DNA from: Rhynchopus euleeides
Taxonomy: Eukaryota; Euglenozoa; Diplonemea; Diplonemida; Diplonemidae
Assembly: GCA_963210315.1 (NCBI GenBank)
Contig: OY723265.1
Location: 2,170,001-2,234,000, forward strand
Reading direction: 5' to 3'
DNA length: 64,000 nucleotides
Position 1 is the stretch's first letter. Each line of letters opens with the position of its first letter. The position numbers and the translations under genes are program-made. The notes under the pieces were generated by a model, which saw only the letters and a list, made by a program, of their open reading frames with translations, made no database searches and was not told the origin of the DNA. This document shows positions 50,079-61,362 of the stretch, piece by piece.

Positions 50079-52292
50079 GGTGGTCTAAAGCTGTTTAAAA
50101 ACGTATTTTTGAGGTACCCCCAGAACACCCCAAAAGTGCATAAAAACCCCACAAACCGACCCAAAACCCTCCGGAAACGTGTTTTTGGGGTGTTTCGCAT
50201 GTGTTGGGCTTGATTTTTTGGCACTATACCAAAAGGTGAAAAGGTGGCCACCTTCCCGTACCTGGGCCTGGCCACCTTTGGGGCCTTGAACACACACAGA
50301 TGCCGTGCACAACGCCGGATGAGCAGGTGGTCCAGCAGGAAGTACAGTTCTTCGTGGTGCTTTTTCTGGGGCTGAAGACGGTCATTTGCAAGGTGGGAGG
50401 CAGTTGCCTGCTCCAAAATCGCTCGCAGTACAGCGGCTGCATCCCAACCCCCAGAAGGGCGTTTCTGCTGGCCCTGGGCAAGGCCGTGCCTGGTCTATCA
50501 GGGAGCGGCAGGTGGTGGACAGCGCAGGTTTGTCTGGTGCCTGAATTGTGAGCACAGGCGGTATCCTCACCGTGCCAGATGAAGGAAAAAGGGCTTGCCT
50601 CGGCAAGCATTACAACTGCTGACCACGAATCGTCAGCAATTACTGCAGTACACCAAGCTGGCCTGTCTGTAGCAGATAGATGTGCTCCACAGAAGTAGAA
50701 GCACACGACAGAAGCTGCTGCTTCAATACTCGGTGAGGAGATACTGATGCGATTGCATCACTGCACAAGGCCCTATCATCCGCCACAGTGTCCACCACTT
50801 TCACCGGTATCTAAGTACAAGCTAAGCTCTGTGCGCAGTCTCGGGGGGCCCTCAGCCCGGGTGCGAACGTCAGGTGAGGCACAAGTCAGGCAAGTATGCC
50901 TGGATTCTGCAGTCAGCGTCGAACGTACGAGGAATGGCTAGGATGATTTCCTAGCTGTTGAAGACGGAGACTTGCACAGCCCCGAGAGCACAGCCCTCGA
51001 TGTGCTGCTCGACCCCAGAAGTACACCGCGTGCCGCTCCCGTCTGCTATTCTTTCTTTTCAGCAGCAATGCAGCACATGAAACGTGGTCACCATATTAAA
51101 CCTGCGCATGGCAGGGCAGTGTCTCACCGGATCATCGGGAGGGGTGTACAACGAACTCGCAGGGCTGGCTCAAGTCGGTGAGAAACTTCTGTGCACCTCC
51201 TTCCCTGTATACCACCAAATGGCACGGCACCACTGGGGCCACGAAACCACCCACCATTTGGCGCCAATCATGAGGGGCTGCTCAAACAGGAGCTTACTGA
51301 GTGCCTCGGGTCAGCCATTATGTGTCCCCGTGCCCTCCTGGCGCTCAGAAGTCGTGTTTCAGTGATGCTTCCGTGCCCAGGGGATAATGTGTCTCTCTCC
51401 TGGCCACCCCCAGGTACGGGAAGGTGGCCACCCCAAAAATATGGTCAAAAAAGCCCACCAAACACCTCCAAACACCCCTACACACCATTTTTTTGGGGTT
51501 CCGGACCGGTTCTGGGTGGGTTTCATGGTTTTTGGGGGCCTCTGGGGTGTTGTGCAAAAAAATGCAAAATTTACGCTTTTTCGGGGCTTTCACGGTGGGA
51601 TCTTGTAAATTTTACATGTATAACTACAAGTATAATACATGTATTATACATGTATAATACTTGCATGTCAACTATTATACATGTATAATACATGTATATG
51701 CCTGAAATATACATGTAAAATACATGTATATCAAGTAAAAATACATGTATAATACTTGCATGTCAACTATTATACATGTATTTTTACTTGATATACATGT
51801 ATTTTACATGTATATTTCAGGCATTTACATGTATTTTACATGTATAATACTTGTCATGCAAGTATTATACATGTAAAATACTTGCATGACAAGTAAAATA
51901 CTTGCATGCAAGTAAAATACATGTATTTTACTTGCATGCAAGTATTTTACTTGTCATGCAAGTATTATACATGTATTTTACTTGTCATGCAAGTATTTTA
52001 CATGTATAATACTTGCATGACAAGTATTATACATGTAAAATACATGTAAATGCCTGAAATATACATGTAAAATACATGTATATCAAGTAAAAATACAAGT
52101 ATAATAGTTGACATGCAAGTATTATACTTGTATTTTTACTTGATATACATGTATTTTACATGTATATTTCAGGCATATACATGTATTATACATGTATAAT
52201 AGTTGACATGCAAGTATTATACATGTATAATACATGTATATACTTGTAGTTATACATGTAAAATTTACAAGATCCCACCGTGTTAGACCACC
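50079..52292. mobile_element. Element with GGTGGTCTAAAGC ends and about 210-bp diverged inverted repeats
   Basis: The left end (GGTGGTCTAAAGC ... GGTGGCCACCTTCCCGTACC) matches the inverted right end at 51405-51590 plus 52283-52292. The interior (50290-51400) has no recognisable protein. Its right terminus is split by the palindrome at 51591-52282. Confidence 0.65.
51591..52282. mobile_element. 692-bp near-perfect palindrome with CACGGTG ends, TT target duplication
   Basis: Starts CACGGTGGGATCTTGTAAAT and ends with its inverse; the arms of about 345 bp are almost complementary throughout and made of TACATGTA, CTTGCATGCAAG and related words that are themselves palindromic. TT flanks both ends (51589-51590 and 52283-52284), and removing one copy plus the element restores the right end of the surrounding element (GCTTTAGACC). 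Confidence 0.85.
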
Positions 52293-52635
52293 CCCCCCCC
52301 CCCCCCCCCACGACTGACCATCATCCCACGGGATCTCGGAATTCAGAAAGTTAGCGACCAGCCTGCCTTGCTACGATTTTTGACTGGGGAATTTCTTTTG
52401 TTTTGCCCCGGATTGGGCGCAAGCAACAGCCTTGTCTATTTGGCAGGCCAGCGTGGTTTTCTGACTCAAAGGAGTTTGACAGCGTTCGGTTATCTGCACA
52501 CATGCGCTAGCAGGCACCGTTCGTACAACCAAATAACGCAGCTTCAAATCTGCTTATGTTCCGTGGAATCCTCACACTCACACGCATCGCCAGGTTACTA
52601 CTACTGAGGTAGGGTCAAAGCCGATCTACAGTCAT

Positions 52636-54222
52636 ATGATGCATGCGCCGTTGCTGTGGCTGCTTGCGGTGTCAAGCGCCTGCAAGCCCGATGCCAGCCC
52701 GTGCCCTCCTGTGCTGGAGAACACTGTGGCACGTGCTCTCTCCGTCTCGTCCGACGGGTCGCTGCTGGTCTTCTCCGTGAAGGACAGCACCGCGGTGTCG
52801 GTGCGCAACCCCGCTGGGGCGGTGCTGTACGCCCTGGAGATAGGTACAACATCCATCGCCCGCACCGCCTTCTCCCCAGACATGCAGCGCCTCGCTGTTG
52901 TGGCCGGCACCAAGATGTCCCTGTGGGACCTGGGGAAACGGGCAGAGGTTGCGTCGTATCAGCACGAGACGAACTTGGGGGGCCTGGCGTACTGCTCGGG
53001 TGGGGCGACCATCGTGGTGGGGACGAAGGATGCGAAGGTGATAGTTCTCAATGCTCTGACGCTGAAGGTGCTCAACGTTATCAGCGGGCATACCGGCAGC
53101 GTCAGCAGCGTGGCATGCTCTCCCGACGGCAGGTTTGTCACAGGCAGCTCTGATTCGACCGTCCTCCGGTGGGACGCCGACGGCACACTCTCTCGCAACT
53201 ACTCGGGTTGGGACTTCCCCACGTCGGCGGTAGCCTGGTCACCTGACGGGAAGTACATCGCAGCGGGATGCGAAAAGTCCAGTGTGTGCGTGTGGCTTCA
53301 GTGCTCTTCGCGCATCCTGCCCTGCAAGGTGGCCACGATTGAGACGGAGCTGTTGCTCGTCCACAGCATCGCCTTCACGCCTGATGGGTCCCGGCTGATC
53401 GTGGGTGGGGTGCAGGTCCTGAAGTCCCCCGTGTCTGTGATCAGCACATCGGGCTGGAAGACTGAGGCGTCGTTGCAGGGGTCGTTCACTTCCTCCATAT
53501 TCGCAGTGGCGGGGGACTCGCGCCTGGTGTGGGTCGCCGGCGCCTCCGGTGCGATCCGGCTGTGGGCGCTGTACGACACGACACCGGCACCACCAACACC
53601 CGCGCCGGCCACTCTGGCGCCACCCACCCCCGCACCGCCGACACCTGCCCCCGTGACACCGGCACCCCACACGCCTGCGCCTGCGACCCCTGCGCCTGCC
53701 ACAGGCGCCCCGACGACACCGCTGCCTGCAACGCAGGCACCTGCCACCCCGGCCCCTCACACGGATGCCCCGGCGACACAGGCACCCACCACGCCCGCAC
53801 CTGCGACGGGTGTGCCGCCCACTGTGGCGCCTGCAACGGCTGCACCACCGACAGCGACGCCTCCAACGCCGATGCCTGAAACACTCCCACCACAGACGGC
53901 GGCACCAGCGACGGGACTCCCCTCGACAGCCGCCCCCCCTGTGAATGACACCGAGGCAGCAGAGCCTGACGCAGCAGCCACGCCGGAACCTGGGATGGAC
54001 AACAATGCGGCAGCGGCGGGAGGCGGGTCTTCCAACGGCGCGCTGGTGGGTGTGGTGGTGGCTGTCTCTGTTGTGGCTCTCATCGCACTGGGTGCCGCGG
54101 CATTCCTGTGGCGCAAGGCAAGGCCGGCGAAGGCGGTGTTTGGCAGCCAACGGGATGAGGACGAGGCAGACGGGTGCGTGGCGCTCATGCCCCTCGACAC
54201 AGACGCAGACGTCGCGATGTAG
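52636..54222 (+). CDS. Type I membrane protein: extracellular WD40 propeller, Pro/Thr stalk
   Basis: A 528-residue protein. Signal peptide at 1-15 (MMHAPLLWLLAVSSA); WD40/YVTN-like beta-propeller repeats at about 25-315 (SVSSDGSLLVF, FSPDMQRLAVV, SGHTGSVSSVACSPDGRFVT, AWSPDGKYIAAG, FTPDGSRLIVGG); a mucin-like stalk at about 318-440 of TPAPPTPAP/ATxAP repeats, likely O-glycosylated; one membrane helix at about 468-491 (GVVVAVSVVALIALGAAAFLW); a short cytoplasmic tail ending in acidic residues. WD40 domains are normally intracellular, so a secreted propeller on a stalk suggests a cell-surface binding or adhesion role; this is inference. Either of the two first Met codons could start. Single uninterrupted ORF, stop TAG. 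It lies about 350 bp after the end of the transposon nest. Confidence 0.75.
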   Translation: MMHAPLLWLLAVSSACKPDASPCPPVLENTVARALSVSSDGSLLVFSVKDSTAVSVRNPAGAVLYALEIGTTSIARTAFSPDMQRLAVVAGTKMSLWDLGKRAEVASYQHETNLGGLAYCSGGATIVVGTKDAKVIVLNALTLKVLNVISGHTGSVSSVACSPDGRFVTGSSDSTVLRWDADGTLSRNYSGWDFPTSAVAWSPDGKYIAAGCEKSSVCVWLQCSSRILPCKVATIETELLLVHSIAFTPDGSRLIVGGVQVLKSPVSVISTSGWKTEASLQGSFTSSIFAVAGDSRLVWVAGASGAIRLWALYDTTPAPPTPAPATLAPPTPAPPTPAPVTPAPHTPAPATPAPATGAPTTPLPATQAPATPAPHTDAPATQAPTTPAPATGVPPTVAPATAAPPTATPPTPMPETLPPQTAAPATGLPSTAAPPVNDTEAAEPDAAATPEPGMDNNAAAAGGGSSNGALVGVVVAVSVVALIALGAAAFLWRKARPAKAVFGSQRDEDEADGCVALMPLDTDADVAM

Positions 54223-54661
54223 AGTGCCTCGGTCGGCACCCCGACTACTCAAGACAGGGGCACCGCCCCTTGACGGGCTTTGCCCTGAAGGCACGCCTGC
54301 GATACGATGCCCCACCAATCTTTCATTCATCCAAAAGGGAACAATTCCCCCCTCCGCTGCTGTGTGTGGGGGGGGAATGGGACAGAACCATCAACGGGTA
54401 AAGCAAGGGGTGTGTGTGCAGTAGCATGGATCTCGCAGTGCCTGGGGTTGTGAGCTGTGTTGCGGGCGTCGCCCAACTCGCACAGCTCGCACATTCTGAA
54501 AGCATTTCTTTTCCATCGTCCTGTTTGTTGTTTGGGGTGCAGAGCGTGAAGGGGTTTCGCCCTTCAGCCTTTCTCCCACCCACCCCACCCCCTACCCCCT
54601 GTTGATTGCGTTTCCCCTTTATTCACGAATTTTGGCGCTCGAGCAACGCCTTGCCTTCATC

Positions 54662-55080
54662 TCTCTTTCTTTGTGTTGTGCTCACGACGCAGAGAACTGT
54701 GGCAGTGCAAGCCCTTTGCGGAACACCACCCTCCCGGTGTGCTCTCGCGATCGCGGAAGTGCCCTTTCGAGGGCCTTCTCCTTCTTTCAGGCTCGCACCA
54801 CACACGCACAGTTTCTTTTGCTCCCCCCTGGCGGTGTCGCTACCAGACTTTCCCGGCTCTGCGATGCACTGCAGATCCCTCTGGCGTACCGCTGGGTGGG
54901 GTGAGCACCCTCGCCCTCTTGTGTTCGCTATTTTTTTTGAGAGTTGTGCAACAACGCAGGAAACTGTGCCAGTGCAGATCCTTGCAGAACTTCCCACACG
55001 CTTCATGACAGGCGCGTGGGGTGTTCTCGCGATCAACGAATACCCTTCGGCTCTTCTATTGTTTCCCTTTCAGATTTGCA
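54662..55080 (+). repeat. Two diverged copies of the repeat also at 24465-24622
   Basis: 54662-54790 and 54941-55080 share words around GTGTTCTCGCGATC and a pyrimidine tract ending CAG. They lie downstream of the WD40 gene. Confidence 0.5.
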
Positions 55081-55087
55081 CTAAAAC

Positions 55088-57115
55088 CATACATTGGGCG
55101 TTATTCCGTTACCAGTAACGGTAATAACGTTATTTTTGCGTTATTTTTTGACCCCAAAAAAGGCAGCATTTCCCGGTGAATCTGACCCGAAACTCGGGTC
55201 CCTACCCCCCCTAAAAGAATTTTCTTGGGTAAAATATCACTCCAGGGGGCCACTCCGTGATGTCAAAAAATTGGAAAACGTTTTCTCCTAAAATAACGCG
55301 TTATTTTTCCGTTATTTTCATGAAAACTTGCGTTATTCGGACAATTTTGCGGGCGGATGGTGTAGTTTTTGGTGGAGATGGCTCCAGAATACCCCCCTGG
55401 GACCATTTTTTGGATAATAACGCACGGACATGTCGAGTTTCGTGAAAAAATCATGTTTTTTGGCTTTTTCAAGGCAAATACTGCAGAAACCCCTGCAACC
55501 TTGCAGCATCCAATGTTCCTGGAGTGAAATTTGGAGTGAAAATCACTCCAAAATCACTCAGTGTGGACGCAGAAGTGAATCCTTCAGGAATACACCCGCA
55601 CACCTCACATTGGCGGTGTATAAACCACCTGATATTTTTACTCGTTACGAGCGACGAAGTAGCGCGAAGTAGCGACGTGCCCATTTTTTCCCGGTCCGTT
55701 CTAAAATAGTTACGTTCCAAAAGTCCGTTACTGGTGCTGTCAAAGACGCTTCGCACAATATACGCACGAACTACCCAAAGTACGCTCGGGCTACGCACGA
55801 AGTACGCAGGAACTACGCAATTTGAACTTTCTTGCACCCCCCAGTCATTATTTGCACGCACTCCAGGTCCCATATTTGCACCAGTGCAAATATGAGACCT
55901 GGAGTGCAAATATGAGGAATTTCCGAGTTCGTCGTGATGTGCAAAACATGACTGGGTTGTGCAAGAAACCATCATCTGCACCCCGTATCGGCCTCAATTG
56001 CACCCTCGTGCAGGTAAAAAAAGGCCTCGGGCCTCCGGCCCTCGGACCGTTTTTTAATTACGCACACGACCTTCGCGCGGAAAGTGTCATTCAGCCCTGC
56101 CAAACGTGCTCTACACACCACCCCCTTCATCAGGCAAGTGGGTTTGTAAGGGTGTGTGGAAGCGTCAACGCTCGGGTGCAGGAAATTTACATTTTGGTCG
56201 CAAATGGCGTTACACATGCACTATGCACAACGTGTGCACGATTTCGGCAGAACTACGCACAACCAACGCAATTTGGACCTTTCAACAACACCATTCACGG
56301 TACTTCGATTTTGGGTGGGAAAGATGGGGCAAGGAAGTGGCAAAAACTGCGAAGAAGGTCGAAAATTTTCACATTTTCATCAGAAACCATATTCAACGGA
56401 TTCCAATTTTCGGGTGAAATCAAGCAGGTTGGCACAATGGCTCATGTTCACCCAAAAATGCACCTACCAAACCTCTTTTGCTTGATTTTTGGGACGGCAT
56501 GGGTGATCCAGAGGCCAAAAATCACGATTTTTTCACCAATTCCTTCGACAACGGACAGTTCCAGACCACAAGGACCACATTTTGGGGTCAGAATTTTCTC
56601 GGTCAAAAAATTCGAAAAATCTGAAATCTCTCGGAATTTTGAGCATTTTTTGAGATTGGCATGCCCATTTTAGACCCTTTGCGTGGCTCTAAACCCAAAA
56701 ATTTGCTCGAAAATGGCCTCAAATAGCCTAAAACAGCCCATTCTGGCCACCCCGAAAAAAAAATTCGAAAAGGGTCCCCCTATAGAAGTTGCCCAAAAAT
56801 ACCGAAAATAACGCGGTATTACCGGTAATAACGGTAATAACGTTACCGATAACGTTATTACCGTTACTGATAACGGTATTACCGTTACCGATAACGGTAA
56901 TAACGGTAATAACGTTACCGATAACGTTATTACCGTTCCTGATAACGGTAATAACGGTATTACCGTTATCGATAACGGTATAACGCGGAAAAATAACGTT
57001 ACCGATTTTCGGATAACGTTATTCGGCCGTTCTGGAACGTTATTAACGGTAAGTTATTTTACCGAAAAAATAACGGTATTACCGTTACTGGTAACGCAAT
57101 AACGCCCGATGTATG
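55088..57115. mobile_element. 2.0-kb ATAACG/GTTATTACC inverted-repeat element, TAAAAC target duplication
   Basis: Termini CATACATTGGGCGTTATT and, inverted, CATACATCGGGCGTTATT. TAAAAC lies directly outside both ends (55082-55087, 57116-57121). The right subterminal region (56810-57105) is a dense array of GGTAATAACGTTACC words. An inverted repeat of about 24 bp (GCACTCCAGGTC / GACCTGGAGTGC type) lies at 55857-55907. ORFs inside lack motifs; non-autonomous. Confidence 0.7.
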
Positions 57116-58020
57116 TAAAACACAGTTTTTTTGCATCAAACCACGACATCAAACCCACCCAGACATTTCCAAGTTATAGCAAACCTGTGCGGTGATAGTG
57201 TTTGTCGTCTCACCACACGGAAGAAAATCAAAAACAAAACGAACGGTTCTTGACTGCATCCATCAGTCTTGGGGGCATTTCTCCAGGGCTCCTCCTCTGA
57301 AGCGCCGTTGGAGGAGAATCCAGTATCCATTTGCTTGGCACACGCGGTGTGGGGGGAAGTGTCGCTTGTCAGGGCTCACACATTCGCCGTGATCCCACGC
57401 TCCCTTCACCTCCACACAGGCGAGGGTGTGTGGAAGCGTCGCGCATAAACCAGACCCAAGCGGGAGAGACTTGCCAGCGAAGCTTTGGAGTAACACCCGC
57501 GGCCCGACAAGGAATTCGCATGAATGGCGCTGGATCCGTTCTTTGAGGATGCCTTGCGCCCTTCCCCCCCTGCCCGTGATGCACTGCGCATCGTGTCGTG
57601 CACAGACAGAGCAGGCAGCGATGCATGGGAGTCCCCGCCACCCCACCCTGCTCCTCCCAGACCCATACCCATGTATTTGCCTCAGTACGGTATGCAGGCC
57701 TCGCTACCAGATGTGACTGAGCCACGGCCCACTTCCCCTCACTGGACGAGCTGTGACTGGTAGCGAGGGCCCCCCTGGAATCGATTCCTGGTACAATGCA
57801 TGTCAGAATAATGTGTGTGCTGCACACGCCGTGTTGATTCACGAGCTTCGCGCTTGTGGGCAATGTGCTGGGTGTGGAAGCGTCACGTAAGGAAGGAGTA
57901 AACTAGTGGGTGGCAGAACCGCAATTAGACTTTTCGTGTCCCGCACACACGACACCACCAACCCAACAGGTCGAAACAGCACTGCTTCTGTGCCACGTAG
58001 CGGCACCATAGCCAGCCGCC
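57116..58020. other. Upstream region of the ankyrin gene, with dispersed repeats
   Basis: 57338-57438 is homologous to 23450-23560. 57694-57776 has inverted GGCCTCGCTACCAG ends like the mini element at 5254-5362. GTGTGGAAGCGTC words occur at 57428 and 57866. No separate gene is supported. Confidence 0.45.
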
Positions 58021-60492
58021 ATGTCACGGCTGATAGTTCTTCAACCACTGCACCGCGCCTGTGCAGCAGGCGAAGCTGCCGACGTCCTCCGGCTGGTAGA
58101 GGCAGGCGCTGATGTTTCCGAGCGGGACCAGGACGGGTTCGCCCCAATTCACTTGGCAACTGAACATGGGCGGGACAACTGCTTGGGGCCCCTGTTGGCA
58201 GCAGGCGGTGATGTCGACGCGACGACTCCAAAAGGGCTCACAGCCGCCAATATGGCTGCATACGGCGGACATGCTGTCTGCCTCAAGATTCTGATTCAGG
58301 CGGGTGCGCGCGTGGACTTGATGGATGGCAACGGGTACGCTGCACTTCACGTCGCCTGTATGCGAGGACACGCTGACTGTGTTGTCGATTTGGTGCAAGC
58401 GGGTGCGGACGTCAACATTCCCAACTTTCTCAATTGCACACCACTCCTCTTCGCCACGCACTACGACTGCTTGGGGCCCCTGTTAGCAGCAGGCGCTGAT
58501 GTCGACGCAACAAACCAAAAAGGGTTCACAGCCGCCTGTCTGGCTGCAGCCAGGGGAGATGTTGTCTGCCTCAAGGCTCTGCTTCAGGCGGGTTCATATG
58601 TGGGCTTGCTGGAGAACGGTACAACTGTACTTCACGTCGCATGCAGGCAAGGACAGGCTGACTGTGTTCTCGAGTTGTTGCAAGCAGGTGCTGACGCCAA
58701 CAAGCCTGGCCTGGGCGGGGACACGCCGCTCGTCTGCGCAACTGAACGTGGACACGACAACTGCTTGGGGCCCCTGTTGGCAGCAGGTGCTGATGTCGAT
58801 GCAACAGACTCAAAAGGGTTCACAGCCGCCTGTAGAGCTGCAAGCAGGGGGGAAGCTGCCTGCCTCAAGGTTCTGCTTCAGGCGGGTTCCTATGTGGGCT
58901 TGCTGGAGAACGGTACAACTGTACTTCATGTCGCATGTAGGCAAGGACACGCTGACTGTGTTCTCGAGTTGCTGCAAGCAGGTGCTGATGCCAACAGGCC
59001 TGACCGAGACGGGTACCCGCCACTCGTCTGCGCAGCTGAACATGGACACGACAACTGCTTGGGGCCCCTGTTGGCAGCGGGTGCTGATGTCGATGCAACA
59101 GACTCAACAGGGTTCACAGCCGCCTTTAGAGCTGCAGGCAGGGGGGAAGCTGCTTGCCTCAAGGTTCTGCTTCAGGCGGGTGCACGCGTGGACTTGATCG
59201 TTCATAGTTCAACTGCACTGCATCTCGCTTGTCAACAAGGGCGCGCTGACTGTGTTCTCGAGTTGGTGCAAGCAGGTGTTGACGCCAACAGGCCTGACCT
59301 GGATGGGTACCCGCCACTCGTCTGCGCAGCTGAACATGGACGTGACAACTGCTTGGGGCCCCTGTTGGCAGCAGGTGCTGATGTCGATGCAACAGACTCA
59401 AGAGGGTTCACAGCCGCCTTTAGAGCTGCAGGCAGGGGGGAAGCTGCCTGCCTCAAGGTTCTGCTTCAGGCGGGTGCACGCGTGGACTTGATCGGTAACG
59501 GTTCAACGGCACTGCATCTCGCTTGTCAACAAGGGCACGCTGACTGTGTTTGGGAGTTGTTGCAAGCAGGTGTTGATGCCAACAGGCCTGACCTGGATGG
59601 GGACACGCCGCTCGTCTGCGCAGCTGAACGTGGGCACGACAACTGCTTGGGGCCCCTGTTGGCAGCAGGTGCTGATGTCGACACAACAACCAGCACCGGT
59701 CTCACGCCCGTCTTCCTTGCAGCAGGCGGCGGACGTGTCGGCTGCCTCAATGTTCTGCTCCAGGCGGGTGCACAGATGGGCTTGATGGATGGCAATCGGA
59801 GTGGTACTGCGCTTCACGCCGCCTGTACAAAAGGATATGCCGACTGTGTTCTGGAGTTGTTGCAAGCAGGTGCAAACCCGGAGTTGATGGATGACAACGG
59901 GTACGCTGCGCTTCACGTCGCCTGTATGCATGGGCACGCTGACTGTGTTGTCGAGTTGGTACAAGCAGGTGCTGATGTCAACAAGCCCGACTTTCTCGAT
60001 GGCACGCCGCTCCTCTTCGCCACGCACCATGGATACGACAACTGCTTGGGGCCCCTGTTAGCAGCAGGTGCTGATGTCGACTTCACAGCCCCGGATGGGC
60101 TCACAGCCGCCAATATGGCTGCATACGACGGATATACTGTCTGCCTCAAGATTCTGATTCAGGCGGGTGCACACGTGGACTTGATGGATGACTATGGGTA
60201 CGCCGCACTTCACGCGGCCTGTGAACAAGGACATATCGACTGTGTCCTAGAGTTGGTGCAAGCAGGTGCTGATGTCAACAGGCCCGGCAAGAACGGGCGG
60301 ACGCCACTCATCTTCGCCACTGAACATGGACACGACGACTGCTTGGGGCCCTTGTTATCAGCAGGTGCTGACGTCAATGCGGCAACCACGAACGGGCTCA
60401 CAGCCGCCCGTATTGCTGCACACAAAATACATCCTGTCTGCCTCAAGATTCTGATTCAGGCGGGTGCGCGTGTTTTCGACACGAGAGCCTGA
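58021..60492 (+). CDS. Ankyrin-repeat protein, 823 aa
   Basis: The whole protein consists of about 24 ankyrin repeats of 33 residues (motifs TALHLACQQGHADCVLELLQAG and DxxDGYPPLVCAAEHGHDNCLG, each in part). No signal peptide, membrane helix or extra domain is seen, so it is probably a cytosolic protein-binding scaffold. Repeats are arranged in higher-order blocks of three (99 residues, 297 bp), and neighbouring blocks between about 58570 and 59700 are nearly identical in DNA, a sign of recent internal duplication. GCCGCC immediately before the ATG at 58021 supports this start; the ORF is open from there to a TGA. The minus strand stays open in several places only because of the repeat periodicity. 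Confidence 0.85.
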   Translation: MSRLIVLQPLHRACAAGEAADVLRLVEAGADVSERDQDGFAPIHLATEHGRDNCLGPLLAAGGDVDATTPKGLTAANMAAYGGHAVCLKILIQAGARVDLMDGNGYAALHVACMRGHADCVVDLVQAGADVNIPNFLNCTPLLFATHYDCLGPLLAAGADVDATNQKGFTAACLAAARGDVVCLKALLQAGSYVGLLENGTTVLHVACRQGQADCVLELLQAGADANKPGLGGDTPLVCATERGHDNCLGPLLAAGADVDATDSKGFTAACRAASRGEAACLKVLLQAGSYVGLLENGTTVLHVACRQGHADCVLELLQAGADANRPDRDGYPPLVCAAEHGHDNCLGPLLAAGADVDATDSTGFTAAFRAAGRGEAACLKVLLQAGARVDLIVHSSTALHLACQQGRADCVLELVQAGVDANRPDLDGYPPLVCAAEHGRDNCLGPLLAAGADVDATDSRGFTAAFRAAGRGEAACLKVLLQAGARVDLIGNGSTALHLACQQGHADCVWELLQAGVDANRPDLDGDTPLVCAAERGHDNCLGPLLAAGADVDTTTSTGLTPVFLAAGGGRVGCLNVLLQAGAQMGLMDGNRSGTALHAACTKGYADCVLELLQAGANPELMDDNGYAALHVACMHGHADCVVELVQAGADVNKPDFLDGTPLLFATHHGYDNCLGPLLAAGADVDFTAPDGLTAANMAAYDGYTVCLKILIQAGAHVDLMDDYGYAALHAACEQGHIDCVLELVQAGADVNRPGKNGRTPLIFATEHGHDDCLGPLLSAGADVNAATTNGLTAARIAAHKIHPVCLKILIQAGARVFDTRA

Positions 60493-61362
60493 GCTGCTAA
60501 GCATATCCTTGGTGTATCGTCTCCGCCTCTTGGACCCAGTAGCGCTGTTTGATTTTCGTAGATTATTGCTGTTCCGTGTTCTTTGTGCTTGTGCCGAGAC
60601 CTGAGAAACAAGAGTAGAACCCGCTGCTAGCCCTCCAAGCATCTCTAACAGAGGACGGGACGCACGCACCGACCCCCTCCTCAAGCATACATAGCCTATG
60701 ATGCATGTTCATACATGTCCCCACTCTCGGCTGCGCGCTGCTGCCGTCTCCCATTGCCTTGCTACTCTGATCCAGCCCCTGTGTCGTTGTGACCTCGTTC
60801 ACAGGGCCGACACCGCGGTACCTTGTGGTCAGCACACAACACACACAGTGACACACACCGCCCCCTCCGGGGGCGCAGGATTGTCGCTCCACGAACAAAA
60901 AAATGCGTTGACGCTTCCACCCAGAGCTATTCCTAACTAGGGGTCCGGATTCCATGATTTTGAATTTCAGATTTTTCCTCTGTCTGGCGCGTTTTTTTTG
61001 CACTCTGTTTAGCGCGTTTTTTTTGCACTGCAGGAAAAAAAAATTTCTGGTGAGGATCAGGGAAAGCGCCCTATCACTTCACAGCTACAACCGCTCTGAT
61101 GAATTTCCTTTTGTTTGTTGCGTTGACGCTTCTACACACAAAACCCTGAACTGATCACACCCTGAGCCTGATGAAGGGTGGGGTTAGTGTATAGAGCACG
61201 TTTGGTTGCAGCTGTGGTGGGGCGCTTTCCGCTCACACGAGTGTGCTTAAAAAGCGCCCTATCACTTCACAGCTACAACCGCTCTGATGAATTTCCTTTT
61301 GTTTGTTGCGTTGACGCTTCTACACCAGGACCCTCATCCGGAGGGACGTGTCCGTCTCGTTC
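60493..61362. other. Intergenic region with a duplicated 76-bp repeat
   Basis: The repeat at 61063-61138 and 61251-61326 (GCGCCCTATCACTTCACAGC ... GCGTTGACGCTTCTACAC) is in the same orientation; a diverged inverted copy is at 22748-22822. No gene seen. Confidence 0.55.

Noticed and set aside
50224-50706. 160-codon minus-strand ORF as transposase of the GGTGGTCTAAAGC element
   Set aside because: Cys/Trp/Pro-rich with no domain; starts and ends within repeat sequence.
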